Assembly: GCA_936432065.2 (NCBI GenBank)
Contig: OW386289.2
Location: 87,355,736 to 87,419,735, forward strand
DNA: 64,000 nt
Source: Rutpela maculata
Lineage: Eukaryota; Arthropoda; Insecta; Coleoptera; Cerambycidae
Direction: 5' to 3'
A program made the position numbers and the translations under genes. The notes beneath the pieces were generated by a model. That model was not told the origin of the DNA. It ran no database searches and saw only the letters and a list, made by a program, of their open reading frames with translations. Positions 35,625 to 46,859 of this stretch are shown in pieces (the first letter of the stretch is position 1; every line of letters begins with the position of its first letter).

Positions 35625-36290
35625 AGTGAAAGGACCCCGCTCAGACCTTATGGAAATTATCCCCGGTGAAATTGGCTAAATTTTTAGTATGTTGTAGATT
35701 TCGACTTTCTGATCAAAAGTTCTCATGGGCCAAACTCGATCCTATGACTAGTTTCAGAGATACAACTTTAAATTCTTCTAAAATTCTGTATCTTGTCGAA
35801 CTTTTAATTTATTGATGGGATATAAAGGTCAAAGGAGCAATTGACAAAAGTTATTTAATAAAAGTTTTTTGATCAGGAAGACACATACTTTATGTAAAAA
35901 ATGTTTTAGCCAATTTGACCGAATATTTTTTTCACTTGTTATTTTTATATAGATTTCCCGGCGCCTTCGCCATCATTTTTCAAACTTTAATTTTTCTCTA
36001 CGCTATTTTTATTAAAACAACAAATGTTTTTAGTGCAAAATATTATAAAGGGCTATTAGAACGTATCACAATATAAAATGTATGAAATAAGTCATGAATT
36101 CGATTTTTTTTTATTGTATAAGAGGTCATTCTTGTATATTTCTTGAACTGTATCTCGGAAACTAGTCATAGGATCGAGTTGGGCCCATGAGAGCTTTTGA
36201 TCAGAAAGTCGGAAATCTACAACATATTAAAAATTCAGTCAATTTCACCGGGGGCCACTTCCCAAGAACTGAGCGGGTCCTTTGTCGTGA
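35625..36290. mobile_element. Foldback element, about 170-bp arms
   Basis: GAGCGGGTCCTTT-type ends (AAAGGACCCCGCTCA at about 35628), GGTGAAATTGGCTAAATTTT, TCTGATCAAAAGTTCTCATG and GATCCTATGACTAGTTTC are mirrored in 36150-36290. The 330-bp middle carries further partial repeats of the arm (TTTTTTGATCAGGAAG). It is non-coding. Confidence 0.7.
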
Positions 36291-36596
36291 CATCATTGAA
36301 ACAAGTAGTAAACAAAATCTTTCAGCCATTGTTAACAATACTAGAACTGTATATACGAGATTTGACGAAGAATACAACATACCAGTTGATCAAAATTTGT
36401 CGTGCAAAAAATATCACGAAACGCACAAAGATTAGACTGGCTAACTGATTTTCTCCGACATCATGAGGGTGAAAAACAAAGTTACGAAACATATGGAAAC
36501 TGCCATTCATTCAAAATAAGTACTCACGTCAGCGTCAGCAAATAAAGAGTAACAAAATATTGAATAGATAGGGCCGTTACTTGATGAAAATCCATA

Positions 36597-36786
36597 ATAA
36601 CAAATTGAACAAACACTACGTTAGTCTTGATTTTCACTTTATTTTGTCAACATTCCAATTGTTTCGCCACACAGTGGCTTCGTATAGTAGTACTCAACAT
36701 CCGAAGAAGTCACTGTGTGGCGAAACAATTGTCATGTTGACAAAATAAAGTGAAAATCAAGACTAATGTAGTTTTTGTTCAATTTA
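36597..36786. mobile_element. 190-bp hairpin MITE
   Basis: Arms of about 80 bp are nearly perfect reverse complements (AAATTGAACAAACACTAC..., CACTTTATTTTGTCAACATT, CAATTGTTTCGCCACACAGTG) around a 34-bp loop at 36679-36712. It is non-coding, and the target duplication is not clear. Confidence 0.85.
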
Positions 36787-36807
36787 GTAAAAAAATATAT
36801 AATTCAC

Positions 36808-38808
36808 AGCCCCACAGAAAAAAAAGTGGTCTGTCCGGCGGACCAGACCAGTGTATCCGTTTGTATTTGAACCCGCTGAAACCGAATCCGAAGTCAGAAT
36901 TTTCAGATTGGCTCGTTTTTCACCCCCAACCCCAAAAAACAACCACAAAACAAAAAGAAAGTGATCTGTCTGGCGGGCCATACCAGTATATCCTTATATA
37001 TTTGGACCATCTGAAACTGAATCCGAAGTTAGAATTGTCAGATTGGCTCGTTTTCACCCCTCACTCTCCCCCCCCCCCAAACACCCCCAAATGGTCCGCT
37101 CGGCGGACCATACCAGTATATCTTCATGTATTTGGTAAGGATTCACTGGTATGGTCCGCCGGACGCATAATCGTATGTTACAGACTGAAATAGGCCTTCG
37201 GGCCCACGAAGCATGACTTCTCACTCACTTTACATCGGTAACATAAGACGTCAAATGTCATTCAGAATTCAGATAAATGGTGTGATAAGTGATACCGAAA
37301 TTATTTGCAATTCATTTGTTTTTATGCGATTATACCTAACAATGAATACAAAATTACTACCACACAGTTTTCCCTATGTGTTACAAGATGAAACTATAGT
37401 TAATCTGAAAATTCATTCGAAATCTTGAGGTGAGTTAAGTTGAGTTCTTATTCATATTTTAGATTAGCTTTCTGTTGTTTTCGTCTCGATACTGCACTAC
37501 TTCATTTCCAAAAGCAACAATTACTGTTACTATATTACTACGTTGACATGTATAATGTGTTATTAATTAATTGCCTATTTTATAATATTATTAGATGAAT
37601 CGTCTATATACTATTAGCAAACAAAAATACATTTAGACCAACAAAAATGGTAAAAAAGTGTTGTCATAAATGTCGTAAACCACTGAAAAAGTTTTACTAT
37701 TTTGAACATACTAAGAGATTATTTTTCGATTTTATGAAAAAATGAGACGTGAGAAAAATAATTGGATATTTTAGAATTCAACATTTCCGAAGTGTACATA
37801 TTATAATATTCTTATACATTTTTACTTTCGAGCGACACTAGGAGTAAAGAAAGTATTGTCATCGTCCAAAAATTCGAATTCGAGTTTTCCACAACAACTC
37901 GAATTTCGACAAATATCGACTCCCAGACACTAAAAAAGTGGTTTAGAAAAAATGTCTGTCTGTGTGTGTGTGTAACCGTCGCCTAACCTAGCGCCGAAAC
38001 CAATTGACCGATCTCATTTCAATTCGATATCTAGAGTCCCATCACAAGTATCTCGATACTTGTGATTATTTTTCACCTTTCAGGGTAGTTTACTGATGAG
38101 CAAACTAAGAAAATTACGATTTTCTCAAAAACGGTTCTAACGATTTTGCTCAAATATTGTATATTATATTCCTAACAATATGCCCATTATTAGTTTTTCC
38201 CGGAAATTCAGATAAGGGTAGTTTATTGAAGCAATTATTTTTTAACTTTTAATATTTTATAATCCTCCTATCCTTTTTGAAATGTCACTCATTCAGCACT
38301 TACTCAGTGACGTGACCCTACCTGCTTATGTTACCGATGTAAAGTAAGGATACGTCGGTAACATACAAGTCATGCTTCGGGGGCCCGAACGCCCATTTCA
38401 GTCTGTAACATACGAATATGCCCGCCGGACAGACCACTCTTTTTTTTTTGTTTCGGGAGTGTTTTTTGGGGTTGGGGGTGAAAAGCTCGCCAATCTTACA
38501 ATTCTGACTTCGGATTCGGTTTCAGCGTGTCCAAATACGTAAGGAAACACTGGTATGGTCCGCCGGACAGACCATTTTTTGAGGAAGGGGGTGTTTTTCT
38601 GGGGTTAGGGATGAAAAACGAACCAGTCTGACAATTCTGACTTCGGATTCGGATTCAGCGTGTTAAAATACATGAGGATACACCTGTATGGTTAGCCGGA
38701 GAGACCACTTTTTTGTTTGTTTTGGGGGTGTTTTTTGGGGTGAAAAACGAGCCAACCTGACAATTCTGACCGAGGATTCAGCGGGTCCAAATATATAGGA
38801 TACACTGC
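36808..38808. mobile_element. 2.0-kb foldback element with tandem-array termini
   Basis: Starts CACAGCCCCACAG followed by three units of the 125-bp repeat (36808-37165). It then has a short unique arm (GTTACAGACTGAAATAGGCC, ATGTTACCGATG-type) mirrored at 38290-38430, and three reverse units up to 38808, where the expected terminal unit and GGGGCTGTG end are missing. The inner 37200-38290 differs wholly from the inner part of the 4771-7897 element and contains a GT tract at about 37955. Same family by ends, different cargo. Confidence 0.75.
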
Positions 38809-38849
38809 ACGGTGGGCCTAGAGATCGAAAAGGCTGGCCAAAATTATGA

Positions 38850-39150
38850 ACATGGTTAAATCGCCTAAAAATGAGTACATCAATCATAAAAAAATATTTA
38901 AAAAAATTCAAAGCGATGTTGGGGTGTTGTTTGAGGGGGTGTAAACATTGAAATAACGTGATAAAAAATGGACAAATCGGCTAAATAGAGTGCGTTAAGC
39001 ATAGAAAAAATATTGAAATAAAATAATTTTATTAGGAGGGATGTTTTGGGGGTGGAAAATGCGAAAAACGTAGGAAAATAATTTAAGAATGGGTCAGTTT
39101 TCTAAAAATGAGTATATTTAGCATGAAAACATTATTTAAAAAAAATATAT
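38850..39150 (+). repeat. Degenerate tandem repeat, about 110-bp unit, three copies
   Basis: Repeated core: AAATCGCCTAAAAATGAGTA, then CATAAAAAAATATT, then GATGTTGGGGTG. It recurs as AAATCGGCTAAATAGAGTGC / GGATGTTTTGGGGGTG and TTTTCTAAAAATGAGTATAT. Copies are diverged. It abuts the end of the array foldback and a family R copy. Confidence 0.6.
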
Positions 39151-39478
39151 CAATTTTATGGATTCTTACTGGCTTGATTTACCTATTTACTCTCATTTAC
39201 CCCAATTTAACCCCCAACCCTTCAATGGAATAGGATCAAAATATAATCCGGTTCTACATCTCGTTAAAATACATACGTGTATCAAATTTCAAGTTAGTAT
39301 CTTAAACGGTTCCAGAGTAATCGTGCACACAAAAAAAGTTACAGACAGAACGACAGACTGAAATTTTTTGTTTGCTCGAACTTAAAATCTCTGTTTCATG
39401 CCATTCTAAGCCTATTTGAACAATAAAAATTTTCAAAAATTTTTTGCTTTACTATATTTCCACTGGATGTGGAAATAA
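39151..39478 (-). repeat. DINE-like repeat family R, reverse copy, truncated
   Basis: Begins at ATGGATTCTTACTGGCTTGA and runs through TTTACCTATTTACTCTC, GTATCAAATTTCAAGTTAG, a short GACAGACAGAACGACAGAC core and the 5' end TTTCCACTGGATGTGGAAA at 39477. Confidence 0.8.
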
Positions 39479-39533
39479 TAATGCGAGTAACTTGATTTTT
39501 TAATGAAATAAATTTTTAATTTTCTCTTTCAAT

Positions 39534-39693
39534 CCAGGGTGGGGCAAGGCAACACAGTCAAATAGTGAAATATTTTTTCACTAAAAGTAAACTACGTTTT
39601 ATTATCATACAAATAATTGTAAACAAAGTCGCATTCGGTGCTAGCTAGGGGGAGGCAAGCGCCCCACCCTGCCCCACCGTGGCTACGCCCTTG
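39534..39693. mobile_element. 160-bp hAT MITE with 8-bp target duplication
   Basis: The right end reads CCACCGTGGCTACGCCCTTG, the mirror of a typical hAT terminus (CAAGGGCGTAGCCACGGTGG). The left end starts at CCAGGGTGGGGCAAGG and lacks the first 11 bases. CTTTCAAT lies on both sides (39526-39533 and 39694-39701). The 8-bp duplication supports hAT. Confidence 0.8.
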
Positions 39694-39711
39694 CTTTCAA
39701 TTTATTTTTCT

Positions 39712-39897
39712 AATTTATTTGTAGAAATTTTCGTGGAAAAAATTAAAATTCGAAGTCATTCGAAGCAGTTACCGAGCGAGGGGCCGTCGTCGCGTCGTAC
39801 GTATATTTTCAATTTAAGGCCTCGTACTGGACCAAATTATTACTCATTACTTCCAAACCGGGTTGATTCGGGTTCTAAATTTTGTACTATAATTTGA
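39712..39897 (+). other. Unrecognised open stretch, possible exon
   Basis: TTTATTTGTAG could be an acceptor. The frame that fits the phase-1 end of the last Cobl exon is open to TGA at 39895 and reads EIFVEKIKIRSHSK, LPSEGPSSRRTYIFNLRPRT and GPNYYSLLPNRVDSG. GC content is higher than around it. I find no match to Cobl proteins, and the upstream DNA is a hAT MITE, so this is more likely a TE-derived or chance frame. Confidence 0.2.
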
Positions 39898-40346
39898 AGA
39901 AACTATAAGAAATCGATCAGTAAAAGAATCATGCTTGGAACACGTTGCGCTTTTTTTTGTAGCTCAAACAAGTTTTTATTTCTTTATCTTTGTAGAACCC
40001 TGTTTAACACAATTTTGTGACCGAATGTATCACATTTCACAAGTAATAAATGTATGCAAAATAAAATACTTACTTTATAGATTATCTTGCTAAAATGTCA
40101 CTTTGTTTTTGTTGAAATTGCACAAATTACAGGAATATCGAGTAGTACGTTCGAATGTGGCAAGCAACTATTCATAAATGTACGCTAACAGAACGTTGTT
40201 TCTTGGGTAAAAATGGGCAACAATATGGTTGGAATTTGCGGTACGTAATGAACTGAATATTTCTGACTACAAAAATATTACTTTGGATACAATTAAACCT
40301 CTTTCGAATTTTGGCTTTTTGGCCAGCTTTTTCGGATTCTGGACCA

Positions 40347-40529
40347 CTGTGCACTGGCTGGTCTGATCCGCCGGACAGGCCATTTTTTGGGAAGGTGTTT
40401 TTTGGGGGTTAGAGGTAAAAAGTGCCAATCTGATAATTGTGACTTCAGATTCGGTTTCAGCGGGTCCAAATACATAAGGATACACTGGTCTGGTCCGCCG
40501 GACAGACTACTTTTTTTTGTGGGACTGTG
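40347..40529 (-). mobile_element. Solo terminal unit of the tandem-array foldback family
   Basis: One and a half 125-bp units in reverse orientation (GGTCTGATCCGCCGGACAGG, GGATACACTGGTCTGGTCCG) end in TTTTTTTTGTGGGACTGTG at 40529. No partner arm is found nearby. Confidence 0.75.
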
Positions 40530-41164
40530 ATAATTCGCAGTAAATAAAATAATCGGTTGATAACAAAAATTACAGTAAACAATTTAAGTAAAAATGTAAA
40601 TAACAATTTTATTTGACATACAGTAATTTACTAAAAAAAAGTAGCTTTATTGTTGCTTCAGGCAGAGGCTCTTTGTTTATATATTTGTCAGGAAATTAAA
40701 TAATTAAATGAAACAGTAGAAAACATCTGTTTTTTTAAATAATTGTTATTAACAATTAAAATAGCAATTTCACCCAACTCTCTATATGGTTTTGAGAACT
40801 GATTAATTCGTGAGATAGACAGCTAAATTACAAAGAACGAAACATATAAGTTTTCTAAATTTTTTGACACAATGGAAACAACTTATATGTAGCTACAGTG
40901 AAAATCAAACCTTGTAAACATTATGAAGTGAACAATATATTTTTAATGAAATTTATGTCTCCAAAAATACCGGTAAACGACTAATGTTTAAGTATAGTAA
41001 TAAATAATCTGTTTTAATTTACTTGCTATTTACGCCCAGAAAAATAATATTCTATGCTTTAAAAATAGTCAGTTGTTTTAATTTCTTCTGCAGTAATGCC
41101 TGCTATAGAATATAGTCTATGCAATGAAGGCAGAAATAGTGTAACTATTTCGTGCAAAGACCCC

Positions 41165-41689
41165 CCCCCCGTTTTCGAGGGTGCCGAACCGATACAAGTG
41201 GTGGGAAAAGTTTTTGACCGCCGGCCCCTGAAACGGCCACTCCTTTTATGGATCCCTTTATGTTTTCATATACAAACGGGTCTGGGGAGTGATTTATCGA
41301 CGGTTTACACTTGAAATAACATGGAAGGGGGTTATAGAGTAAGTGGAATCCAGACAGCAGGCCTAGGGGGTCGATTAAACTCTCCCGAGGGGTGGAAACT
41401 AATTTTTTTTCAAATGATTGGGTTCAAACGCGTAACCCGTTTTCGGGGTCGCTGATCACGGGAAAAATATTCGAACGGTGAGTAAGGGTTTCTGCCCGTT
41501 TGAGGGATGGGGGAGGTTGGAGCTAAAGATGAACATTTTTCCCGCGACCAGCGACCTCGAAAACGGGGGGATACGTGTTTGAATCGAGTCATTTGAAAAA
41601 AATTATTTTCCACCCCTAGGCCTGCTGTCTGGATTCCACTTACTCTATAACCCCCTTCCATGTGATTTCAAGTATAACCCGTCGATAAA
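41165..41689. mobile_element. Foldback element F, left and central part
   Basis: CGTTTTCGAGGGTGCCGAAC at 41170 begins the outer arm. A near-perfect hairpin (ATGGAAGGGGGTTATAGAGT, GTGGAATCCAGACAGCAGGC) lies at about 41320-41455 and 41520-41665. The rest of the right arm lies 3.9 kb away at 45598-45742 because a hAT element inserted in it. Joined across that insertion, the element is a roughly 670-bp palindrome. Confidence 0.75.
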
Positions 41690-41792
41690 CAGGGCTGGCT
41701 CCAGGTATTTTGCCGCCCCGGGCACAGTTTCATTTTGCCGCCCCTCTCTTATATAAATAACATTATCTTTTCAATTCGTTATTTTACTTCCA

Positions 41793-42531
41793 CATCCAGT
41801 GGAAGTATAGTAACGAGTATAGTAACGACAAAAAAATTTTTAAAAATTTTTATTCTTCAAATAGGCTTAGAATGTCACAAAACGTCGAGATTTTAAGTTT
41901 GAACGGAAAAAAAAAATTTCTGTCTGTCGGTCTGTCAGTCTGTCTGTCTGTCGGTCTGTTTGTAACTTTTTTTGTGCGCACGTTTACTCTGGAACCGTTT
42001 GAGATATTGACTTGAAATTTGGTACACATATGTACTTTAACGAGATCTAGAACTAGATTATATTTTCATCTTGTTCCGTCGAAGGGTTGAGGGTAAATTG
42101 GGGTAAATTTGGGGAAAATGGGTAAATCAAGCAGGTAAGAGTCCATACAATTGGTATTTAGTATATACAAGAGAAGCTAAGGTTTCAAAAAAAATTTTGG
42201 CATTAGCCACCCCCGTTACCACCCCCACCCCATTATTAAAGGGGATGAAAAAAAAATTGTGATTTAGTGTGTGTACAAGAACCAGAAACCTCAAAATATT
42301 TTTTTACTTCATCCACCCCCACTACCACCCCACATCACCACCCCCACCCCGCTACCGATGTGGGGTATCGTTTTATGGGTTTTTGGGGTAGAGGATTTCA
42401 AATATTATATTATTAAAGTTCCATAAACAATTATTTCCACATACAAATTTTTTTCGTTGTGAGCTCGGTTGTGAGTGACTTGGATAAAAAATTTGGATGT
42501 GGAAGTAGTGATTCCTTGGGCAGCGGTTTTT
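41793..42531 (+). repeat. DINE-like repeat family R, full-length copy (739 bp)
   Basis: The best copy of the family. The 5' end CTTCCACATCCAGTGGAAG starts with the 13-base inverted repeat CTTCCACATCCAG, whose mirror CTGGATGTGGAAG in other copies reads TTTGGATGTGGAAG here at about 42490. A conserved core follows (ATAGGCTTAGAATGTCACAA), then a GTCTGTCGGTCTGTC tract and a C-rich middle. A unique tail (TAGTGATTCCTTGGGCAGCG, T-run) comes after the second inverted repeat. Subterminal inverted repeats plus a (GTCY)n core plus a fixed tail resemble DINE-1/Helentron-associated elements of insects. Confidence 0.7.
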
Positions 42532-43329
42532 TATAACATTTTAAGAATATTCTTGATGGTTTGTTTTTTTAGTTATATAAGGTTTACAGCAATTTTTGGA
42601 TTTTCAACAATATGATTACTGTATTTAAAAGGGTAAAATAAAATAATTGAAAAAATTAACCGTATTGAAACTTAAAAAAATACTACACCACAGAAATTAG
42701 ACAAGAAATAAAATCACATATAAGAAACAGAATGTGTGTATGTAACCTACTTTACTTATATACAAAAAAAACTAACAATGACAAATTATTTATATAAAGT
42801 GAACATTACTATTAAGTACTATATTAGTGAAACAATTGTTTTCTAGCTTTTATTTCTGCAAAATTTCTTATTAAATCGTAAATTATAAAATAATAGTAAT
42901 AATAGTATTGTGATTATAAGTATTAATTCTTGTAAATAGTTAGTGATGATTAATAAATCAGTGATTTACCCTACTACCCTGCTGTTGCAATTATCTAACC
43001 CACGCTCAGGGGTGTTCACTAGGAATGTATACACGCGACAACTGGTGTCAGAAGTGGAATGGGGAACTTGCCCATTTTTTAAATTTCATTAAAGTGTGTG
43101 TTTATGTATAAAAACACGCCACACCGAATATCAGCTCTTAAATCGCAGTACTTACTTTGCAATAAATAATTAAAGTTGAAATTCTCGCCACTTCTCACGA
43201 AAAGCACTGTGACACGTCAGATCGAGAGGGCTAGTTTCACGCGGTGTTCCACAGATGGCGAACTTTAGCCGAACGGTACGTTTTCACCCTAATTAATAGA
43301 CTGGGCGGCGGTTGGCTTTGAGACGTCCG

Positions 43330-43567
43330 CATATTCGGTCATAAGTCTTTTGTTTTCTATGTTAGAGAAAAAATAAAAAAAGTGTCGGAAAGCGCAATCA
43401 ATTCTCTTTACATAAGCTGTCTACAAATTTGGACAAAATGGAGAAATTTTACCGAAAAAAAAAGTCCCAAATCCCGCCCCTCTAATTCCTTCATTCTCGT
43501 CGGAATTCAAAAAATAAAAAAAAACAGTTTTAGCAAATTTAATTCAATTTAAATTAGCTAGAATAGT
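43330..43567 (+). repeat. Dispersed repeat family A, left part
   Basis: Parallels 27340-27477 and then 30290-30390: TATGTTAGAGAAAAAATAAA, AGTCCCAAATCCCGCCCCTC, TTTTAGCAAATTTAATTCAA. It ends with TAGCTAGAATAGT, the target of the next insertion. It resumes at 44516. Confidence 0.75.
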
Positions 43568-44515
43568 TTACTAGTGAAATATTTTGTCGAACTCCTCTAT
43601 ATGTTTCCTTAAATATATAAGGAATAAGAAACCAGACTGCAACCAACAGCTATTCTCCGGACTAATGCCCCGCCGAGCGCTGAATTACGAGTTACAAGCC
43701 TGGCCGCGTTAAGTACAATAACTATGTATTGCCACAAAACGCTAAGTTTCGATTGTAATAGACACCAGCCGAAAGACTTATTCCCATTCAAAGGAGCTCT
43801 CGTGCCAGCCACCCCATACCACTTGCAGACTGCAGTTTCGAGCTATTGGCTCTCGTCAGTGCAAGGTAGGTCTGAGACGGCTGTAACGAGGCATTTGTTC
43901 ACTCTTGGTACATGACGAGATTTATAAAACCACGACATGCAACAAAAAATTTCCTTATATATTTAAGGAAACATATAGAGGAGTTCGACAAAATATTTCA
44001 CTAGTAAATATTCTGCCCTCTAGAAGCATATCTACTAACTGTGCCCATGTCAGGGCTACTGCTGTTTCGATTGTAATGGATATCAGCCGCTAGATGGAGC
44101 CTGTCATTTTTGTTGCATGTCGTGGTTTTATAAATCTCGTCATGTACCAAGAGTGAACAAATGCCTCGTTACAGCCGTCTCAGACCTACCTTGCACTGAC
44201 GAGAGCCAATAGCTCGAAACTGCAGTCTGCAAGTGGTATGGGGTGGCTGGCACGAGAGCTCCTTTGAATGGGAATAAGTCTTTCGGCTGGTGTCTATTAC
44301 AATCGAAACTTAGCGTTTTGTGGCAATACATAGTTATTGTACTTAACGCGGCCAGGCTTGTAACTCGTAATTCAGCGCTCGGCGGGGCATTAGTCCGGAG
44401 AATAGCTGTTGGTTGCAGTCTGGTTTCTTATTCCTTATATATTTAAGGAAACATATAGAGGAGTTCGACAAAATATTTCACTAGTAAATATTCTGCCCTC
44501 TAGAAGCATATCTAC
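43568..44515. mobile_element. 948-bp near-perfect palindromic element with 13-bp target duplication
   Basis: Arms of about 380 bp (43568-43950 and 44118-44500) are essentially identical in reverse complement, so open frames of 63 and 67 codons occur twice, mirrored; they are not genes. The 167-bp loop carries a direct copy (43951-44037) of the right terminal 87 bp (44431-44517). TAGCTAGAATAGT is repeated exactly at 43555-43567 and 44516-44528. The left end lacks 27 bp present at the right end. The identity of the arms suggests recent insertion or gene conversion. Confidence 0.85.
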
Positions 44516-44528
44516 TAGCTAGAATAGT

Positions 44529-44965
44529 CTTTTGGCGTAGGAGCTAAGATTAAAAAGTTTCCAACTGTAGAAGCTCAAAATTTGCGATTTTTTGCCGTAC
44601 ATGGCCGACATTTCAGTAGTTATCTCCGAAACGAAAAAAAAAAAAATCAAAATTCTGGTAACAGCAAAAGATTCGTAGTGGAAAATACTCATTTGACCTT
44701 ATTTTTGATTTCGAGCTAACTCCCACCGTTTCGGAGATATTTGCGAAAAATAGCAAAAAACAGTTTACATTTCGGTGCCGAAAAAATTGCAGAAATATGC
44801 AATCTTGACACGTTCATATTTTTCAAAAAACACCATTGAGACGGCCATATGATGTCGCGACGTAAAGAGGAAGTCTTCCAGATAAACCTGATCGTAAATT
44901 GCACGGCGAAATTCGAAAATTCGTCTCGGCATGAACAAATCAAAAGTAGCATTTTGTGACATTTC
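44529..44965 (+). repeat. Dispersed repeat family A, right part
   Basis: Continues the copy broken at 43567 and aligns with 30400-30790: TCATATTTTTCAAAAAACAC, GTAAATTGCACGGCGAAATT, CGAAAATTCGTCTCGGCATG. No coding sequence. Confidence 0.75.
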
Positions 44966-45171
44966 AGAATGTTGAAGATGTTTTTCCAACGAATACGTTT
45001 AAATTTTAGGTTAGGTTGTGTTCACTGCTAGTTGTTTCTGACAAATGAGCATGCGCATGCGGAATTATCAAAGCCAAAGCAGAATCGGTGTCGCTTGACG
45101 CCGTCATCCGACCTTCTCCATCTGACGTCACGTTTCAGTAGTGGGTAAAATCGGGCCGATTTTAATCGCTT

Positions 45172-45297
45172 ATAGGTTTGTTTCTACAACAATCACGGAC
45201 TAGTCAGAGTTAATACGATTGGTTGAAAACAGTTCGTGATTGGTCAGCTGACCACGTTTTCCTCTGACCAGTTTGTGATTTCTTGTAGAAACAAACC
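45172..45297. mobile_element. 126-bp hairpin MITE
   Basis: AGGTTTGTTTCTACAACAAT at the left is mirrored by CTTGTAGAAACAAACCT at the right, with GACTAGTCAGAG / CTCTGACCAGTT further in. TAT flanks each side. Non-coding. Confidence 0.75.
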
Positions 45298-45597
45298 TTA
45301 TATTTCTGGAAGAGATTTTTTTAAACTTTTTTTTGTTGTCTATGGGGTTTTTAATGATGTTAGTTTACGATTTTGAGTATTTTAAATTAATTTTATTTTT
45401 TGGGCAATTTCCCTATTCTGGAAGGTTTACTAGGAGTTGTAAACAGGTGACAGTTGTTATCAAGACGTGGTGGCGTCGGGAGTGTTTGCTACAGTTGTAA
45501 GAAAACGTTTTTATATTTTTTGGTAACTGTGGATTTGAAGAATTTGCCGCCCCGGGCAGCCGCCCGCTTCGCCCCCCCCCCCCTAGAGCCAGCCCTG

Positions 45598-45742
45598 TCG
45601 ATAAATCACTCCCCAAACCGTTTCCATATGAAAACATAAAGGGATTCGTGAAAGTGGTGGCTGTTTTAGGGGTTTGTGGCAGTCAAAAACTTCGCTCACC
45701 ACTTGCATCGTGTTCCGCATCCTCGAAAATGGGAAGGGGAAG
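45598..45742. mobile_element. Foldback element F, right part
   Basis: Starts with the second TCGATAAA and reads TCACTCCCCAAACCG, ATATGAAAACATAAAGGGAT and CCTCGAAAATGGG, the mirror of 41170-41310. It is separated from its other half by the hAT insertion. Confidence 0.75.
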
Positions 45743-46859
45743 GTCGTCTTATAATGCTTCCTTACAATATTGTTTTAAGGGCCTTTTACTAGAAAATTCG
45801 TTGATTATACAATTTTTGAACAGTTTTATTTTACGAAAAATTCTAATATTAATTATGCTGCCGACTGGAGAATTAATAACAATTTATAATTTGTGTAAAT
45901 AGATTTAAATCTGATATATCTCAGTAGATACGACAACTAACGTAATACGAAGTACACAATGACATTGCTATTTAATATTTCGCTTGCGAAATTATAGACC
46001 GATCGTCGACTACATGGAACCCTAGGTTATCAAACATCTGATTAATTCTTGATAAAATCGAAAGAATATATACCAATAACCACTAAATCGCCAGTCTGCC
46101 TAAGCATATCTTGGCAGGAGGCCTTCAATTAACTTAATTACGAGCTAATGAAGTCATTTATGAAGCAATTAAATAATCGAAAACAGAAAGCAACTATGAG
46201 GAATCACAGAGTGATTGTGAGATTGATTATAAAAATGTTTACCTTCTGTGAAATAGTTATTTATTTCATTAACTATTTTTTCCCATCATTAGCGTAGCAA
46301 ACTAAAGAAAACAAAATATTAGGACTTTCGGATATTTAAATTTTTGGTACCCCCCCCCAACTGTGATTTTTTTCGGATTTTTTCGTACAACGGTATCCGA
46401 GAAAATTTAAAAAAACGAAAATCAAAAAACCCCCCACCACTCCTCCAATATGGCAGCTGCAGGCTTGAAATTTTGGGAAAATAATATTTAGGGTAAGCCC
46501 CTTCAAATAGTTGATGACAAATAAAATTTGGTTTGGGGGCAGATTTTACATGCTTATCCTGCTATGCCCTTTGACAAAAATCACAAGCTGAGAATTTTAT
46601 GAAAATGAACTTACGTTCACTACCCCCAAAATATCCTCTGAACTGATTGGGGTTTTAAACACTGTTCCAGTTCAGATCTTTATGCAGGTATAATTTCGTC
46701 TCCTCTTACTTACTCTCTCACTTGACTAGATTTTTCCTAATAGGTTTCCTGTGCTAACCTTTATGACAATAACGAGGGTTTCAAATTTTTTTCATAAGTT
46801 TCTTCTAAATAATACCTAGAACAAGAAGACATACTGCAGCTGAAATAAACAATAAATTA

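Larger units (their letters stand above)
41690..45597. mobile_element. 3.9-kb non-autonomous hAT element
   Basis: The left end CAGGGCTGGCTCCAGG and right end CTAGAGCCAGCCCTG are inverted. GCCGCCCCGGGC follows the left end and precedes the right one. The 8-bp duplication TCGATAAA is exact at 41682-41689 and 45598-45605. No transposase frame is visible inside. The cargo is a full family R copy, a family A copy broken by a palindromic element, and a 126-bp hairpin, so much of its length comes from later insertions. Confidence 0.85.

Noticed and set aside
39712..39897. Possible fourth Cobl exon
   Set aside because: Acceptor and phase fit, but the peptide has no Cobl feature and ends in a stop just downstream of a hAT MITE; kept only as a low-confidence open stretch.
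43609..44446. Open frames of 63 and 67 codons present twice with identical protein
   Set aside because: They are mirror images produced by the two identical palindrome arms, lie on both strands of the same DNA, and resemble no protein family.
45005..45020. TTAGG-like telomere repeat (TTAGGTTAGG)
   Set aside because: Only two units, followed by unrelated sequence inside a hAT element; no sign of a telomere or interstitial array.
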